A stretch of 64,000 nt of DNA from Pedobacter sp. PAMC26386 (lineage in GTDB: Bacteria; Bacteroidota; Bacteroidia; Sphingobacteriales; Sphingobacteriaceae): contig CP060294.1 of NCBI GenBank assembly GCA_014302835.1, positions 2,629,067 through 2,693,066 on the forward strand, read 5' to 3'. The translations under genes were made by a program, and so were the position numbers. The notes beneath the pieces are model-generated. The model saw only the letters and a program-made list of their open reading frames with translations. It was not told the origin of the DNA and searched no databases. This document shows positions 14,731-23,949 of the stretch, piece by piece (the first letter of the stretch is position 1; each line of letters begins with the position of its first letter).

Positions 14731-17451
14731 ATGAAAAGAATTTACTTTTTGCTAAGCCTATTATTGCTGTGCTGTGTCTCCTTAAATAGTTATGCAGTTA
14801 AAAAATCCACGAAGATCCAGAGCCATACTCTTGCACCCATATTTTTAGTAGATGCATTGAAGAAACTAACCGCTTTGTATAAAGTAAACTTCTTATATGA
14901 AGAATCAATTATCAATAACAAGCAAGTAATTTTTGAGGCTGAGGGGATCAAGGGAAAAAAGATTGGTGAGGTTTTAGATGGATTGTTGAAACCGCTGAAA
15001 TTGAGTTGGTATAAGATTGATGATAAAAACTATTCGATCTATACTGTTGTGAAACAAAACAAATCTACCTCATTAAAAAATGATAACATCTTAATACAGC
15101 TAAACAGAGATACCTTAGCTATTGGAAAGATAAATGGCCATGTGGAAGATGAACATCAAAAGCCACTGGAATATGTTACCCTAACATTAATCAAAGCACT
15201 TGACTCTTCTTTCGTATTGAATGCACTCAGTGATTCTACCGGGAGATACCTGTTTTCGGCTATTAAAATGGGCGACTACAGAATTAAAGTATCCGCACTG
15301 GGTTATCAATCAATCATTACTGGCCCACAGAACTTAAATTCAATCGAAGGACTCACAGTGGAGAAACTCAGAATGAAACCACTTTCTGAGACCTTGCATG
15401 AAGTGAACATTACTGCCAGCCGCGCTATGGTAGAAACAAAAAGTGACCGACTTGTACTCAATGTCGAGAATAGCCCTATGGCCAATGGAAATTCACTCCA
15501 ATTATTGAAATCTGCACCATTCGTCCGGATTTCCGCAGAGAATAATGTGACCTTACAAGGAAAAAAAACAATGATTCTCATTGACAACAAGCCAGTTCCG
15601 GATGCTTCCTTAGAGAGTATTCTACAAACCTTGCCAGCTGGAAACATTTCAAAAGTAGAGTTGATTACACAACCATCTGCAAAATATGACGCTGCTTATG
15701 GAGCCGTCATTAATATTACCACTAAAAAAAGTTCAATAGAAGGAATAACAGGCAATGTGAGCGCAAATGGTTCAACAGGAATCTATGCCAGAGGTGATTT
15801 AAACAGCACCTTAACCTACAAATCCAAAGGGCTGACACTTTATGGAGCAGGTGGAATAAACAAAAGTGATTATCTGTTTGCAATTAAATCAAACCGGGTT
15901 CTTGGAGGCGGAGGTACACCAAATTTATTAACCAACGATATGGAGAGACTTTCCCATAACAACATCTATACATTTCAGGCTGGTGCAGACTTCGAGCTCA
16001 AAAAGAATCAAACCCTCGGTTTACTGGTCAATGGAAACATCATGTACTTTAAAGGCCCATGGGGCACTGTTAACGAATTCAGTAAACAAGGTTCACCAGT
16101 CGATTCTACATTGTATACCAATACCACTTTTCATCAAAAAGTATCGTATTACACCTATAATCTAAATTATCATTTACTGGCAGATTCTGATAAAAATGAA
16201 CTAACAGTCCTGGCCACGTTTACTCCATTCAAACGCAACATGTTCCAGAGTTTCCCTTCCGTATTGTTAAATCCTTCAGGTGAAATCATCAATACCCCCG
16301 CTACATTCCAAACTGTCAACACGTCTGACATTAAAGTATACATCGCTCAAGCAGATTACAAACATACTTTCACCAACCGATGGATAGTGGAAAGCGGGTT
16401 TAAATATCAGCAGACTGATTCAAAAAGTACAGTTAACTATGAAACTAAAAAAAACGACCAATTTATTAACGACCCAACCTACTCTAACCATAGCAATTTA
16501 ACCGAATCCATATCTGGCGCTTATGCGATCCTGAATAAAGACTGGAAGTATGACAAACTACAATTAGGACTCCGCGCAGAAAACACTAAAGCTATATTTA
16601 AAGGCGTTTTCGATCAGCACTATTTTAATGCCTTTCCTTCCTTTTTATATCAGCATAACTTTAATGAGAACAACAACATTTCGTTCTCCTTTAAGAGAAC
16701 CATTTCCAGGGCGCCTTATTATGAACTCGTTCCCTATACCGTCTTAAACAATAAATATACAATCGAACAAGGTAATCCTGCTTTAAGACCAGAATATGAT
16801 AATATTTACACCGTTACAACCAACATTCATAAACTGAATTTAGCCATGAGTTATACGGCTGCCACAGATATGAATGTACTACTTCCAGTCACTCAGAATT
16901 ACGACACCAAAGTCACTTACTTCTCCTTTCAAAATCTTAAAAAATCATCTGATTTATCACTCTACCTCTATTACCCCCGGCGTTTCAACAGCTGGTGGGA
17001 AACTCAGAACAGCGGTACCGTTTTAGGCTATACCAAAGCACAGGGACAAGTATTAGGTAGCAATTATGAATTATCAGCCTTCCACTCAGACTTCAGAACA
17101 GCTCAAATATTCAAACTATCTAAAGACTTGAAACTACAAATAGATGCTTATTTCTGGACAAACTACGTTCAGGATCTATCGAAATACAGCGGTTATAAAA
17201 ACGTAGACGCCTCCCTGCTCTTGGACTTAATGGAAGGTAAAGGACAAATCAGATTAAGTGGTAATGAAATTATCTTTAAAAGGAATGACTTTTATCAAAA
17301 TAATGACTTTGGTGCTTATAGTTCCCATCAAGTCTACAATACCGATAGCCGCAGAATAAGTATCGGTTTCACCTATAAATTCGGTAAAATCAAGATCAGT
17401 TCACCAGAGAAAAAAACTGGTAACGAAGAAGCCATGAAACGACTTAAATAA
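14731..17451 (+). CDS. TonB-type outer-membrane receptor with STN and carboxypeptidase-like domains
   Basis: 906-aa outer-membrane protein. Order: signal peptide (to about residue 22, SYA), an STN-type domain (about 30-110; DALKKLTALYKVNFLYEES, secretin/TonB short N-terminal fold), a carboxypeptidase-regulatory-like domain (about 130-205; GHVEDEHQKPLEYVTLTLI, LKVSALGYQS-like end), a plug (about 225-330; ENSPMANGNSLQLLKSAPFV) and a beta-barrel of the OMP_b-brl_3 kind. An STN domain often marks regulation through an anti-sigma factor (FecR type), but no sigma/anti-sigma pair or SusD partner is adjacent. Ligand unknown. A nested terminator precedes the gene and a 350-bp gap follows. Confidence 0.85.
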   Translation: MKRIYFLLSLLLLCCVSLNSYAVKKSTKIQSHTLAPIFLVDALKKLTALYKVNFLYEESIINNKQVIFEAEGIKGKKIGEVLDGLLKPLKLSWYKIDDKNYSIYTVVKQNKSTSLKNDNILIQLNRDTLAIGKINGHVEDEHQKPLEYVTLTLIKALDSSFVLNALSDSTGRYLFSAIKMGDYRIKVSALGYQSIITGPQNLNSIEGLTVEKLRMKPLSETLHEVNITASRAMVETKSDRLVLNVENSPMANGNSLQLLKSAPFVRISAENNVTLQGKKTMILIDNKPVPDASLESILQTLPAGNISKVELITQPSAKYDAAYGAVINITTKKSSIEGITGNVSANGSTGIYARGDLNSTLTYKSKGLTLYGAGGINKSDYLFAIKSNRVLGGGGTPNLLTNDMERLSHNNIYTFQAGADFELKKNQTLGLLVNGNIMYFKGPWGTVNEFSKQGSPVDSTLYTNTTFHQKVSYYTYNLNYHLLADSDKNELTVLATFTPFKRNMFQSFPSVLLNPSGEIINTPATFQTVNTSDIKVYIAQADYKHTFTNRWIVESGFKYQQTDSKSTVNYETKKNDQFINDPTYSNHSNLTESISGAYAILNKDWKYDKLQLGLRAENTKAIFKGVFDQHYFNAFPSFLYQHNFNENNNISFSFKRTISRAPYYELVPYTVLNNKYTIEQGNPALRPEYDNIYTVTTNIHKLNLAMSYTAATDMNVLLPVTQNYDTKVTYFSFQNLKKSSDLSLYLYYPRRFNSWWETQNSGTVLGYTKAQGQVLGSNYELSAFHSDFRTAQIFKLSKDLKLQIDAYFWTNYVQDLSKYSGYKNVDASLLLDLMEGKGQIRLSGNEIIFKRNDFYQNNDFGAYSSHQVYNTDSRRISIGFTYKFGKIKISSPEKKTGNEEAMKRLK

Positions 17452-17696
17452 CCCGTAACAATAGTGGACAAAATGTAAGATAAAACCGTTTAAGTTAGGT
17501 AACCAGTGCGTAAGTGATCGGTGTTGAGAAGGGGTTGGTAAGACGGTTTTAACTGTCTTCTATTTAACAAAATTCACCCCGCAATTTCACCTCCCTGCAG
17601 GCCTCCCTCCAACCAAACCACCCCCTTCACAATTATATCTGGATAAAACGTAATGGCTGCTTTTATCCCATCCAAAAGCCCGTTCACAATCCTTAG
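17452..17696. other. Intergenic stretch after the receptor gene
   Basis: No gene seen. It holds two short hairpins: AAGAC..GTCTT at 17540-17559, possibly the receptor terminator, and GGATAAAA/TTTTATCC at 17641-17668. The rest shows no recognisable structure. Confidence 0.4.
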
Positions 17697-17782
17697 AAAC
17701 GCAAAAAACCAATAATAGTTTTCGGACATTATTCATTCTTCATGAATACCAGTCCGAAAACTATTATTGGTTTTTTGCGTTT
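17697..17782. repeat. Hairpin repeat family 1, copy 2
   Basis: Perfect 31-bp arms (17697-17727, 17752-17782) around a 24-nt loop (17728-17751) that is the exact reverse complement of the loop at 9788-9811. The arms differ from copy 1 in several positions, and each difference is matched on the opposite arm. Like copy 1 it lies between convergent genes (receptor and lysA). Confidence 0.85.
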
Positions 17783-17800
17783 TAGAAGAAGAAGAAACCT

Positions 17801-18955
17801 TTAGATCCCGCTAAATGCAACCCTTACATTTTCCCTCAGATTATAATGTGAACTCATTACTTCTCCGTAAGCCCCAGTACTCCTAATTGCTACCAGATCT
17901 CCTCTTTCCGTTTCCTGCAACAATACCTCTTTTCCAAAGCAGTCCGTACTTTCGCAAATTGGGCCAACCACATCATACTTCACAGCAGGTTCTCCATCCT
18001 GTCTACTTACATTCTCAATCTGGTGATACGCCTGATATAAAGCAGGCCTCATCAATTCCGTCATTCCTGCATCCAGCACAATAAAGTTCTTATTCTTACC
18101 ATTTTTCACATACAGCACTTTACTAATCAGTGAGGAACACTGTCCTACTAAAGCTCTGCCCAGTTCAAAATGAACCTCCTGATTCGGTCTTTTCTCTAAA
18201 AAGTCATTAAAAATCTTAAAATATGCTACAAAATCAGGAATCTGTTGTTCAGGATTCTGATAATCTATACCTAACCCTCCCCCAACATTTAACACCTTCA
18301 CCATAAATCCGCGTTCTTCAAACCATTTCGCAAATTCATTAATCCTTACACATAAATTCTTATACACATCCAGATTAGTAATTTGCGAACCAATATGAAA
18401 ATGCACCCCAGTAAACTCCAGATTCGTGCAAATCTTTAACATCTCTGCACAATCAGGAAGATCCCATGAATTTACCCCAAACTTATTCTCATCTAACCCT
18501 GTAGTGATATTATGATGCGTATGCGCATCTACATTCGGATTAATTCTAATCGCTACTTTCGCAATTTTATTCTTTTTACCTGCAAGCTCATTGATCACTT
18601 CCAACTCCTGAACAGATTCCACATTAAAGCAGAAAATATCAAGATCCAGTGCCTCATTGATTTCCTTATCGGATTTCCCAACACCAGCAAACACCACCTG
18701 TTTCCTGTCGAAACCAATTTCGATAGCCTTCTTCACCTCATTGCCACTTACACAGTCAGCACCCAGACCAGCCTCTTTAATCTTTTTCAGCAGCGTGTCA
18801 TTGAAATTCGCTTTCATGGCATAATGCACATGAAAATCATAAACTTTAGCCGCTTCAGCACAAGCAGTTAGGCTGCGCTGTAATAAACTAAGGTCATAAT
18901 AATAGAAAGGCGTTTCTAAATCTGCAAACTGTGCTATATCTTTGTTAGAAAACAT
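17801..18955 (-). CDS. lysA: Diaminopimelate decarboxylase
   Basis: PLP enzyme that decarboxylates meso-diaminopimelate to lysine, the last step of lysine synthesis. 384 aa. The PLP lysine is in HYAMKANFND; HFHIGSQ, NVGGGLGIDY and the C-terminal active-site segment GPICESTDCFGKE are all present, the last being the specificity motif shared with other decarboxylases of this fold. The gene starts one base away from an oppositely oriented small gene, so its promoter must lie in or beyond that gene, or it is read through from lysC. Confidence 0.93.
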   Translation of the reverse strand: MFSNKDIAQFADLETPFYYYDLSLLQRSLTACAEAAKVYDFHVHYAMKANFNDTLLKKIKEAGLGADCVSGNEVKKAIEIGFDRKQVVFAGVGKSDKEINEALDLDIFCFNVESVQELEVINELAGKKNKIAKVAIRINPNVDAHTHHNITTGLDENKFGVNSWDLPDCAEMLKICTNLEFTGVHFHIGSQITNLDVYKNLCVRINEFAKWFEERGFMVKVLNVGGGLGIDYQNPEQQIPDFVAYFKIFNDFLEKRPNQEVHFELGRALVGQCSSLISKVLYVKNGKNKNFIVLDAGMTELMRPALYQAYHQIENVSRQDGEPAVKYDVVGPICESTDCFGKEVLLQETERGDLVAIRSTGAYGEVMSSHYNLRENVRVAFSGI

Positions 18956-18956
18956 A

Positions 18957-19133
18957 ATGTTTAAATATCTTATTGTATTTTGTCTAATTGGAATGGTGTT
19001 GATTTACATGGGCAACTATTTCGATCTTCAACGTCAGAAAATCAGCAAAAAAGAATACGATAGAAGAATCAGGATCTTTATCGTACTCTTATTTATTGTT
19101 ATAGCAGCTCTTACTTATCTCAAAAAGAGATAA
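18957..19133 (+). CDS. Small two-helix membrane protein
   Basis: 58 aa from MFKYLIVFCLIGMVLIYMG. Two hydrophobic segments (about residues 2-20 and 38-54) flank a basic, charged loop (QRQKISKKEYDRRIR), ending LKKR. The ATG lies one base from the lysA start codon on the other strand, and the stop is 8 bp from the end of lysC. The gene thus fills the whole gap between lysC and lysA on the opposite strand. No family recognised. Its hydrophobicity pattern and codon use look like a real protein, but expression is not shown by any promoter I can see. Confidence 0.6.
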   Translation: MFKYLIVFCLIGMVLIYMGNYFDLQRQKISKKEYDRRIRIFIVLLFIVIAALTYLKKR

Positions 19134-19141
19134 CCCGCTTT

Positions 19142-20455
19142 TTATTCAAAAATACGGTTATGTAAACTCCTCAATACTTCCGTTTTATCCTCCGTATTAA
19201 TTAATAAAGAGATATTATAATTACTTCCTCCATAAGAGATCATTCTGATTGGAATATGTTTGATAGAATCAAGTACTCTGGAAGCGAAACCATGTTTACT
19301 CGCACCAAAATCACCCACTACACAAACAATAGTCTGCTCTTTATCCAACTCTACAGAACCAAAAGCATGCAATTCTTCAACAATTTTATCCAGGTTATCT
19401 GTGAAATCAATCGTTAACGAAACCGCAACCTCCGAAGTTGTGATCATATCAATAGGCGTTTTATAACGCTCAAAGATTTCAAATATTCTTCTCAGGAAAC
19501 CATAAGCCAAAAGCATTCTGCTTGACTGAATCTTGATCGCAATAATGCCATCCTTAGCAGCGATAGACTTGATTTTACCTTTTTCACTTTCCGAAGAAAT
19601 CAAAGTCCCTGCAGCAGCAGGCTCCATCGTATTTAATAAACGAACCGGAATTTTATATTTCTGTGCCGGGAATACCGACTGAGGGTGAAGGATTTTAGCA
19701 CCAAAATAGGCAAGCTCCGCAGCCTCATCAAACGAAAGGTGAGAAATTGGCTTAGTCCCCTTTACAATCCTCGGATCGTTGTTATGCATTCCATCAATAT
19801 CCGTCCAGATTTGAACTTCCTCTGCTAAAATCGCAGCACCAATCAGTGAAGCCGTATAATCACTTCCACCGCGACGCAGATTATCTACTTCACCAAAGCT
19901 ATTTCTGCAAATAAAACCTTGTGTGATAAATAAGTTATTCCCCTTATATTTCTCCAGCAAAGGTTTAAGATTTGCCGTAGCATAAGGAATATCTGGTTCA
20001 TTATCCTCATCAATCTTCATGAAATCAAGTGCAGGCAGTAAGACCGAAGGCACTCCTATAGATTTCAGGTAAATATGATAAAGCGTAGTCGACAATAATT
20101 CACCTTGTGCTAAAACTACCTTCTCTTCGATAGGCGTAAAAATATCATTCACCAGTGAAGTTAAAAACTGAAAATGGTAATCTACCACTTCCTGCCCCTG
20201 TTCACGGAAATCACCCTCAGGAAGAAGTTCTATAACAAATTCATTATATTTTTGATTTAGGGCGTTAATCAAAGTTAACGCCCCCTGTTTATCTTCCTTT
20301 AAAAGTTTGCCTGAAATTTCTACTAAACTATTGGTTGTACCAGACACGGCTGATAAAACTACAATTTGCTCTTCAGCTGGATTGATGATATCCAGCAATT
20401 TCGTCATCCGCTCAGGGCTTCCGACAGAAGTTCCGCCAAACTTTAATATCTTCAT
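19142..20455 (-). CDS. lysC: Aspartate kinase
   Basis: Phosphorylates aspartate, the first committed step to lysine, threonine and methionine. 437 aa, monofunctional. The N-terminal amino-acid-kinase domain begins MKILKFGGTSVGSPERM and has the nucleotide-binding FITQGFICR and the RRGGSDYTASLIGAAI segment. It ends with tandem ACT domains (about 300-437), the usual site of lysine feedback inhibition. lysA lies 186 bp further on the same strand, so a lysC-lysA transcript is plausible and would run antisense through the small membrane-protein gene. Confidence 0.93.
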   Translation of the reverse strand: MKILKFGGTSVGSPERMTKLLDIINPAEEQIVVLSAVSGTTNSLVEISGKLLKEDKQGALTLINALNQKYNEFVIELLPEGDFREQGQEVVDYHFQFLTSLVNDIFTPIEEKVVLAQGELLSTTLYHIYLKSIGVPSVLLPALDFMKIDEDNEPDIPYATANLKPLLEKYKGNNLFITQGFICRNSFGEVDNLRRGGSDYTASLIGAAILAEEVQIWTDIDGMHNNDPRIVKGTKPISHLSFDEAAELAYFGAKILHPQSVFPAQKYKIPVRLLNTMEPAAAGTLISSESEKGKIKSIAAKDGIIAIKIQSSRMLLAYGFLRRIFEIFERYKTPIDMITTSEVAVSLTIDFTDNLDKIVEELHAFGSVELDKEQTIVCVVGDFGASKHGFASRVLDSIKHIPIRMISYGGSNYNISLLINTEDKTEVLRSLHNRIFE

Positions 20456-20723
20456 TTTTCTAAATTGGTTTAATAATCAAAAGAAAATTACTGCCACAGT
20501 TAATTTTATTTGTGGTAGATATTTTTAATTCAATTAATTTGGTATATAATTGCATTGGGGCGTGAAATTAATAAAACGCGCTTAATAATCATGATATAAA
20601 CAAAATAAAATTTGGAGAGTTGATTTTTTCAAATGAGAACAGCCTTTTTAATTTGGTTCATTGAAAACATCACGGCCCTGTTTTTTGTTTATAAACCAGA
20701 ATAATCAAATACTAACGGAGAAC

Positions 20724-22457
20724 ATGCAATTAGAAGCAGCAATACAGAACACCATTAACCAGTGGCTTAATGGCAATTATGACCAACAAACAAAAAAAGA
20801 AATCCAAAAACTAATAGACAGTGAAGCATCCACAGAATTAGTAGATGCCTTTTACAGAAATCTGGAATTTGGTACAGGTGGACTCCGTGGAATTATGGGA
20901 GCTGGTTCTAACAGAATAAATAAATATACAATTGGGACAGCCACCCAGGGCCTGAGTAATTATCTACTAAAGAAATATTCTGGAGAAAAAATCAAAGTGG
21001 CTATCGCGCATGACAGCAGAAACAAATCTGACTTTTTCGCCGAAATAGCTGCCGATGTGTTTTCGGCTAATGGCATTCAAGTATATTTCTTCAAAGAATT
21101 ACGTCCCACGCCAGAACTTTCTTTTGCAATCAGACATTTGGGTTGCCGCAGTGGTGTCATGCTGACCGCTTCACATAATCCTAAAGAATATAACGGATAC
21201 AAAGCTTATGGCGCAGACGGAGGACAGTTTACTTCTCCTGATGATACGATGGTGATGGATGAAGTTGCAAAGATCAAAAGCATCGACGATGTCAAGTTTG
21301 AGCGCAACGAAAAAAACATTGAACTGATAGGTGAAGAAATTGACACTTTATATCTGGATAAAATCACTGAGCTTTCGGTTTCTCCAGAAGCGATAGCCAG
21401 ACAAAAAGATCTTAAAATTGTCTACTCTCCTATCCACGGTACAGGGATTACCTTAGTTCCTAAGGCACTGGCACAATTTGGGTTTACCAACTTAACTCTG
21501 GTTAAAGAACAAAGCACACCAGACGGAAATTTCCCTACTGTAGTTTATCCTAATCCAGAAGAGAAAGAAGCGATGACACTGGCTTTGAATAAAGCTAAAG
21601 AAATTGATGCTGATCTTGTGCTGGCAACAGACCCGGATGCAGACAGAGTAGGTATTGCAGTTAAAAATAACGACGGTGAGTTTGTCTTGTTAAATGGAAA
21701 CCAAACAGGAAGTTTATTGATTAACTACCTGCTTACGGCATGGCAGGAAAAAGGTAAATTGGATGGCAATCAGTATATCGTTAAAACTGTGGTCACCACT
21801 AACCTGGTAGAAGAGATCGCTAAAGCCAAAAATGTAGAATGCTACAACACCTTAACGGGTTTTAAACATATTGGCCATCTAATCACCAGTCTGCAAGGTA
21901 AAAAGACCTTTATTGGTGGTGGTGAAGAAAGTTATGGCTACCTGATTGGTGAATTGGTAAGAGATAAAGATGCAATCATATCTTGTGCTTTCATTGCTGA
22001 AATGACGGCTTTTTACAAGGATAAAGGCAGCAGCTTATATGATGCTATGCTGGATATGTATGTAGAATATGGCCTATATAAAGAAGAGTTGGTTTCTCTG
22101 ACTAAAAAAGGGAAAACTGGTGCTGAAGAGATCAAAGCGATGATGGAGAAATTCAGAAACAATCCGCCATTGGTTCTTGGAGGTTCTAAAGTAAAAACTT
22201 TAAAAGATTATGAACTCGGTATAGAAACTGATCTGGAGACTAAAGTAAAAACCAAACTTGATTTTCCTCAGTCTGATGTTTTACAGTTCATTACAGTAGA
22301 CGGAAGTATTGTATCTGCACGTCCTTCAGGTACAGAACCTAAAATCAAGTTCTATTGCAGTGTGAATGCACCTTTAGCAGATAAAGTTCAGTTCAAAAAA
22401 GTTGATGCGGAACTAGGCGCCAAAATAGAATCTCTGATGGCAGATTTACAGGCTTAA
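20724..22457 (+). CDS. Phosphohexomutase (phosphoglucomutase/phosphomannomutase)
   Basis: Interconverts hexose 1- and 6-phosphates. 577 aa from MQLEAAIQNTINQWL; this ATG follows an ACGGAG sequence, and a 63-nt longer reading has no family resemblance. The four family loops are visible: active-site phosphoserine TASHNPKEYNGYK, metal loop DPDADRVG, sugar-binding GGGEESYGYL, and phosphate-binding RPSGTEPKIKFY. Length and layout match the PgcA-type phosphoglucomutases of Firmicutes and Bacteroidetes rather than the shorter ManB type. Glucose versus mannose preference is undetermined. Confidence 0.92.
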   Translation: MQLEAAIQNTINQWLNGNYDQQTKKEIQKLIDSEASTELVDAFYRNLEFGTGGLRGIMGAGSNRINKYTIGTATQGLSNYLLKKYSGEKIKVAIAHDSRNKSDFFAEIAADVFSANGIQVYFFKELRPTPELSFAIRHLGCRSGVMLTASHNPKEYNGYKAYGADGGQFTSPDDTMVMDEVAKIKSIDDVKFERNEKNIELIGEEIDTLYLDKITELSVSPEAIARQKDLKIVYSPIHGTGITLVPKALAQFGFTNLTLVKEQSTPDGNFPTVVYPNPEEKEAMTLALNKAKEIDADLVLATDPDADRVGIAVKNNDGEFVLLNGNQTGSLLINYLLTAWQEKGKLDGNQYIVKTVVTTNLVEEIAKAKNVECYNTLTGFKHIGHLITSLQGKKTFIGGGEESYGYLIGELVRDKDAIISCAFIAEMTAFYKDKGSSLYDAMLDMYVEYGLYKEELVSLTKKGKTGAEEIKAMMEKFRNNPPLVLGGSKVKTLKDYELGIETDLETKVKTKLDFPQSDVLQFITVDGSIVSARPSGTEPKIKFYCSVNAPLADKVQFKKVDAELGAKIESLMADLQA

Positions 22458-22469
22458 ACAGCCTAATTT

Positions 22470-22513
22470 AATAAGAAAGCCGTATCACTTAATTGTGATA
22501 CGGCTTTCTTATT
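22470..22513. terminator. Bidirectional terminator
   Basis: Perfect 19-bp arms (AATAAGAAAGCCGTATCAC and complement) with a 6-nt loop, A-rich on one side and T-rich on the other, between the mutase and the MACPF gene remnant, which converge. Confidence 0.88.
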
Positions 22514-22527
22514 AAATGAAATTAAAG

Positions 22528-23718
22528 TTATTTTACAGGATAAGCATAAAAAAGGACTCCATCATTTCTCCAACCACTGTTATTATTCAGGTAGTTTATA
22601 AGATCCGCATCTGCAGCAAGAATATGACTTCTGTCATAATCATGATAATAGGCATATACTGGTATTGTTCCTGCTTGCTGAGTAGTGTAAACATAAAAAG
22701 CTATACTTCCCCCCACATTCCAATAAGATGGGTTTTGCAGGGCTGGTGTTCTATCCAAAAGAATAACGTGATCTGTTCCATAAGAGCTGTAGTAGCTATA
22801 AGCTGGTACAGCTCCAGGTGCCGGAGAATTAAGTGCTTTAAATTTCGCACCAGAAAATGACCAGTAGCTATTTCCATCAAGACTTCGGTCTGTTGTGAAG
22901 AAGTGATCTGTGCCCTGAAGACTAAAATATTCGTATACATCTATTTTTTCATAGGTCAAAGAAATCTGTCTATCAATCAAATACTGACGGATATAACTTT
23001 GCACTGCAGAGCTTTTTGCAGGATCTTCAATAAGCTCCCAAAGCGGAATTAATCCATTTTCCCCAATTTGAACTAAAGTCGCATTATTGATACTACAACC
23101 GCCTTGCCATGTACCTATACTTAGTTTAGGGATATTAGTATTATCCAGGCTAATCTCTCCTATAAGACCTTTAGTAGCATCGCCACCAACAGTTTGATAA
23201 GATACGGTCTGATCAAAATTAGATGTTGCCAAACTTTCATCTTTATCAATATTAGCACTTATTCCAAATATCCCAAAAAGACCTTTCACAGTTGCTCCGG
23301 CTTTTACAGCTTCTGTTCTTTTCGCCGAATTAGTCTGCGCACGGTAGTTCAAATCAAACCTAGCTCCCAGCGTTATATCAGAAAGAACATGGGTACCATA
23401 TCTTCCAACCAATTCCGCTATAGATAATGCATTCACATCAGATTTAAATTTATCTGTCAGATAAGCAGCCCTTAGTTCTGCAGGAGTCAAAAAGACACGC
23501 AGATGTCTTTGTGTAATCAACATTGAAACACCCGCATAAGCGTATTTTGAAGAATATGAATTGGTATTAGCGAAAGAACCAGACACCTCCCCACTAAATA
23601 ATTTAAGACCACTCAAACTAGCATTGTAGGATTGAGAAAGTTTACTCGAATAGTCTTCTGCGTTCTCACCAAAATGCGAAGTGAAGAACGTATTTGTACC
23701 TGGATATTCCACTACAAA
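22528..23718 (-). pseudogene. MACPF (perforin-like) lipoprotein, 3' part, cut by IS21
   Basis: About 397 codons carrying a membrane-attack-complex/perforin domain: FGENAEDYSSKLS, SGEVSGSFANTNSYSSK, and the signature RYGTHVLSDITLG. C-terminal of it lie three units of about 45 residues with the pattern (GTDHFFTTDR..SYWSFSGAKFKA; GTDHVILLDR..SYWNVGGSIAFY; DRSHILAADADLI..WRNDGVLFYAY), similar to a DUF5648-type lectin-like repeat. The start of the gene is at 26351-26645 on the far side of the IS. Bacteroidetes MACPF lipoproteins include secreted antibacterial toxins (BSAP type), so loss may have removed a competition factor. The target and activity of this protein are unknown. Confidence 0.82.
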
Positions 23719-23949
23719 TGGGACCACCTAATGGTGCAATGTATCCCACCAAGTTCGGGGCCTAGCGTAACAGTAAAAAGGTTATAATTTGATCAATTAT
23801 TCCGCTGGAAAGTACCCCACCAGAAATAGTTGAATTTGTAAAGGACTGACATTCCGGCACAAAGTACCCCACCTTTACGCACCTGTTTCCACTAAGAGAG
23901 AGTTAAGGGCTAATACCTAGGTTTGGTTAGTATTACCTAATCCGAAAGT

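Noticed and set aside
18942..18956. Upstream ATG for the small membrane protein next to lysA
   Set aside because: It would overlap the lysA start codon and add residues before an already good hydrophobic N-terminus; the 18957 start is simpler.
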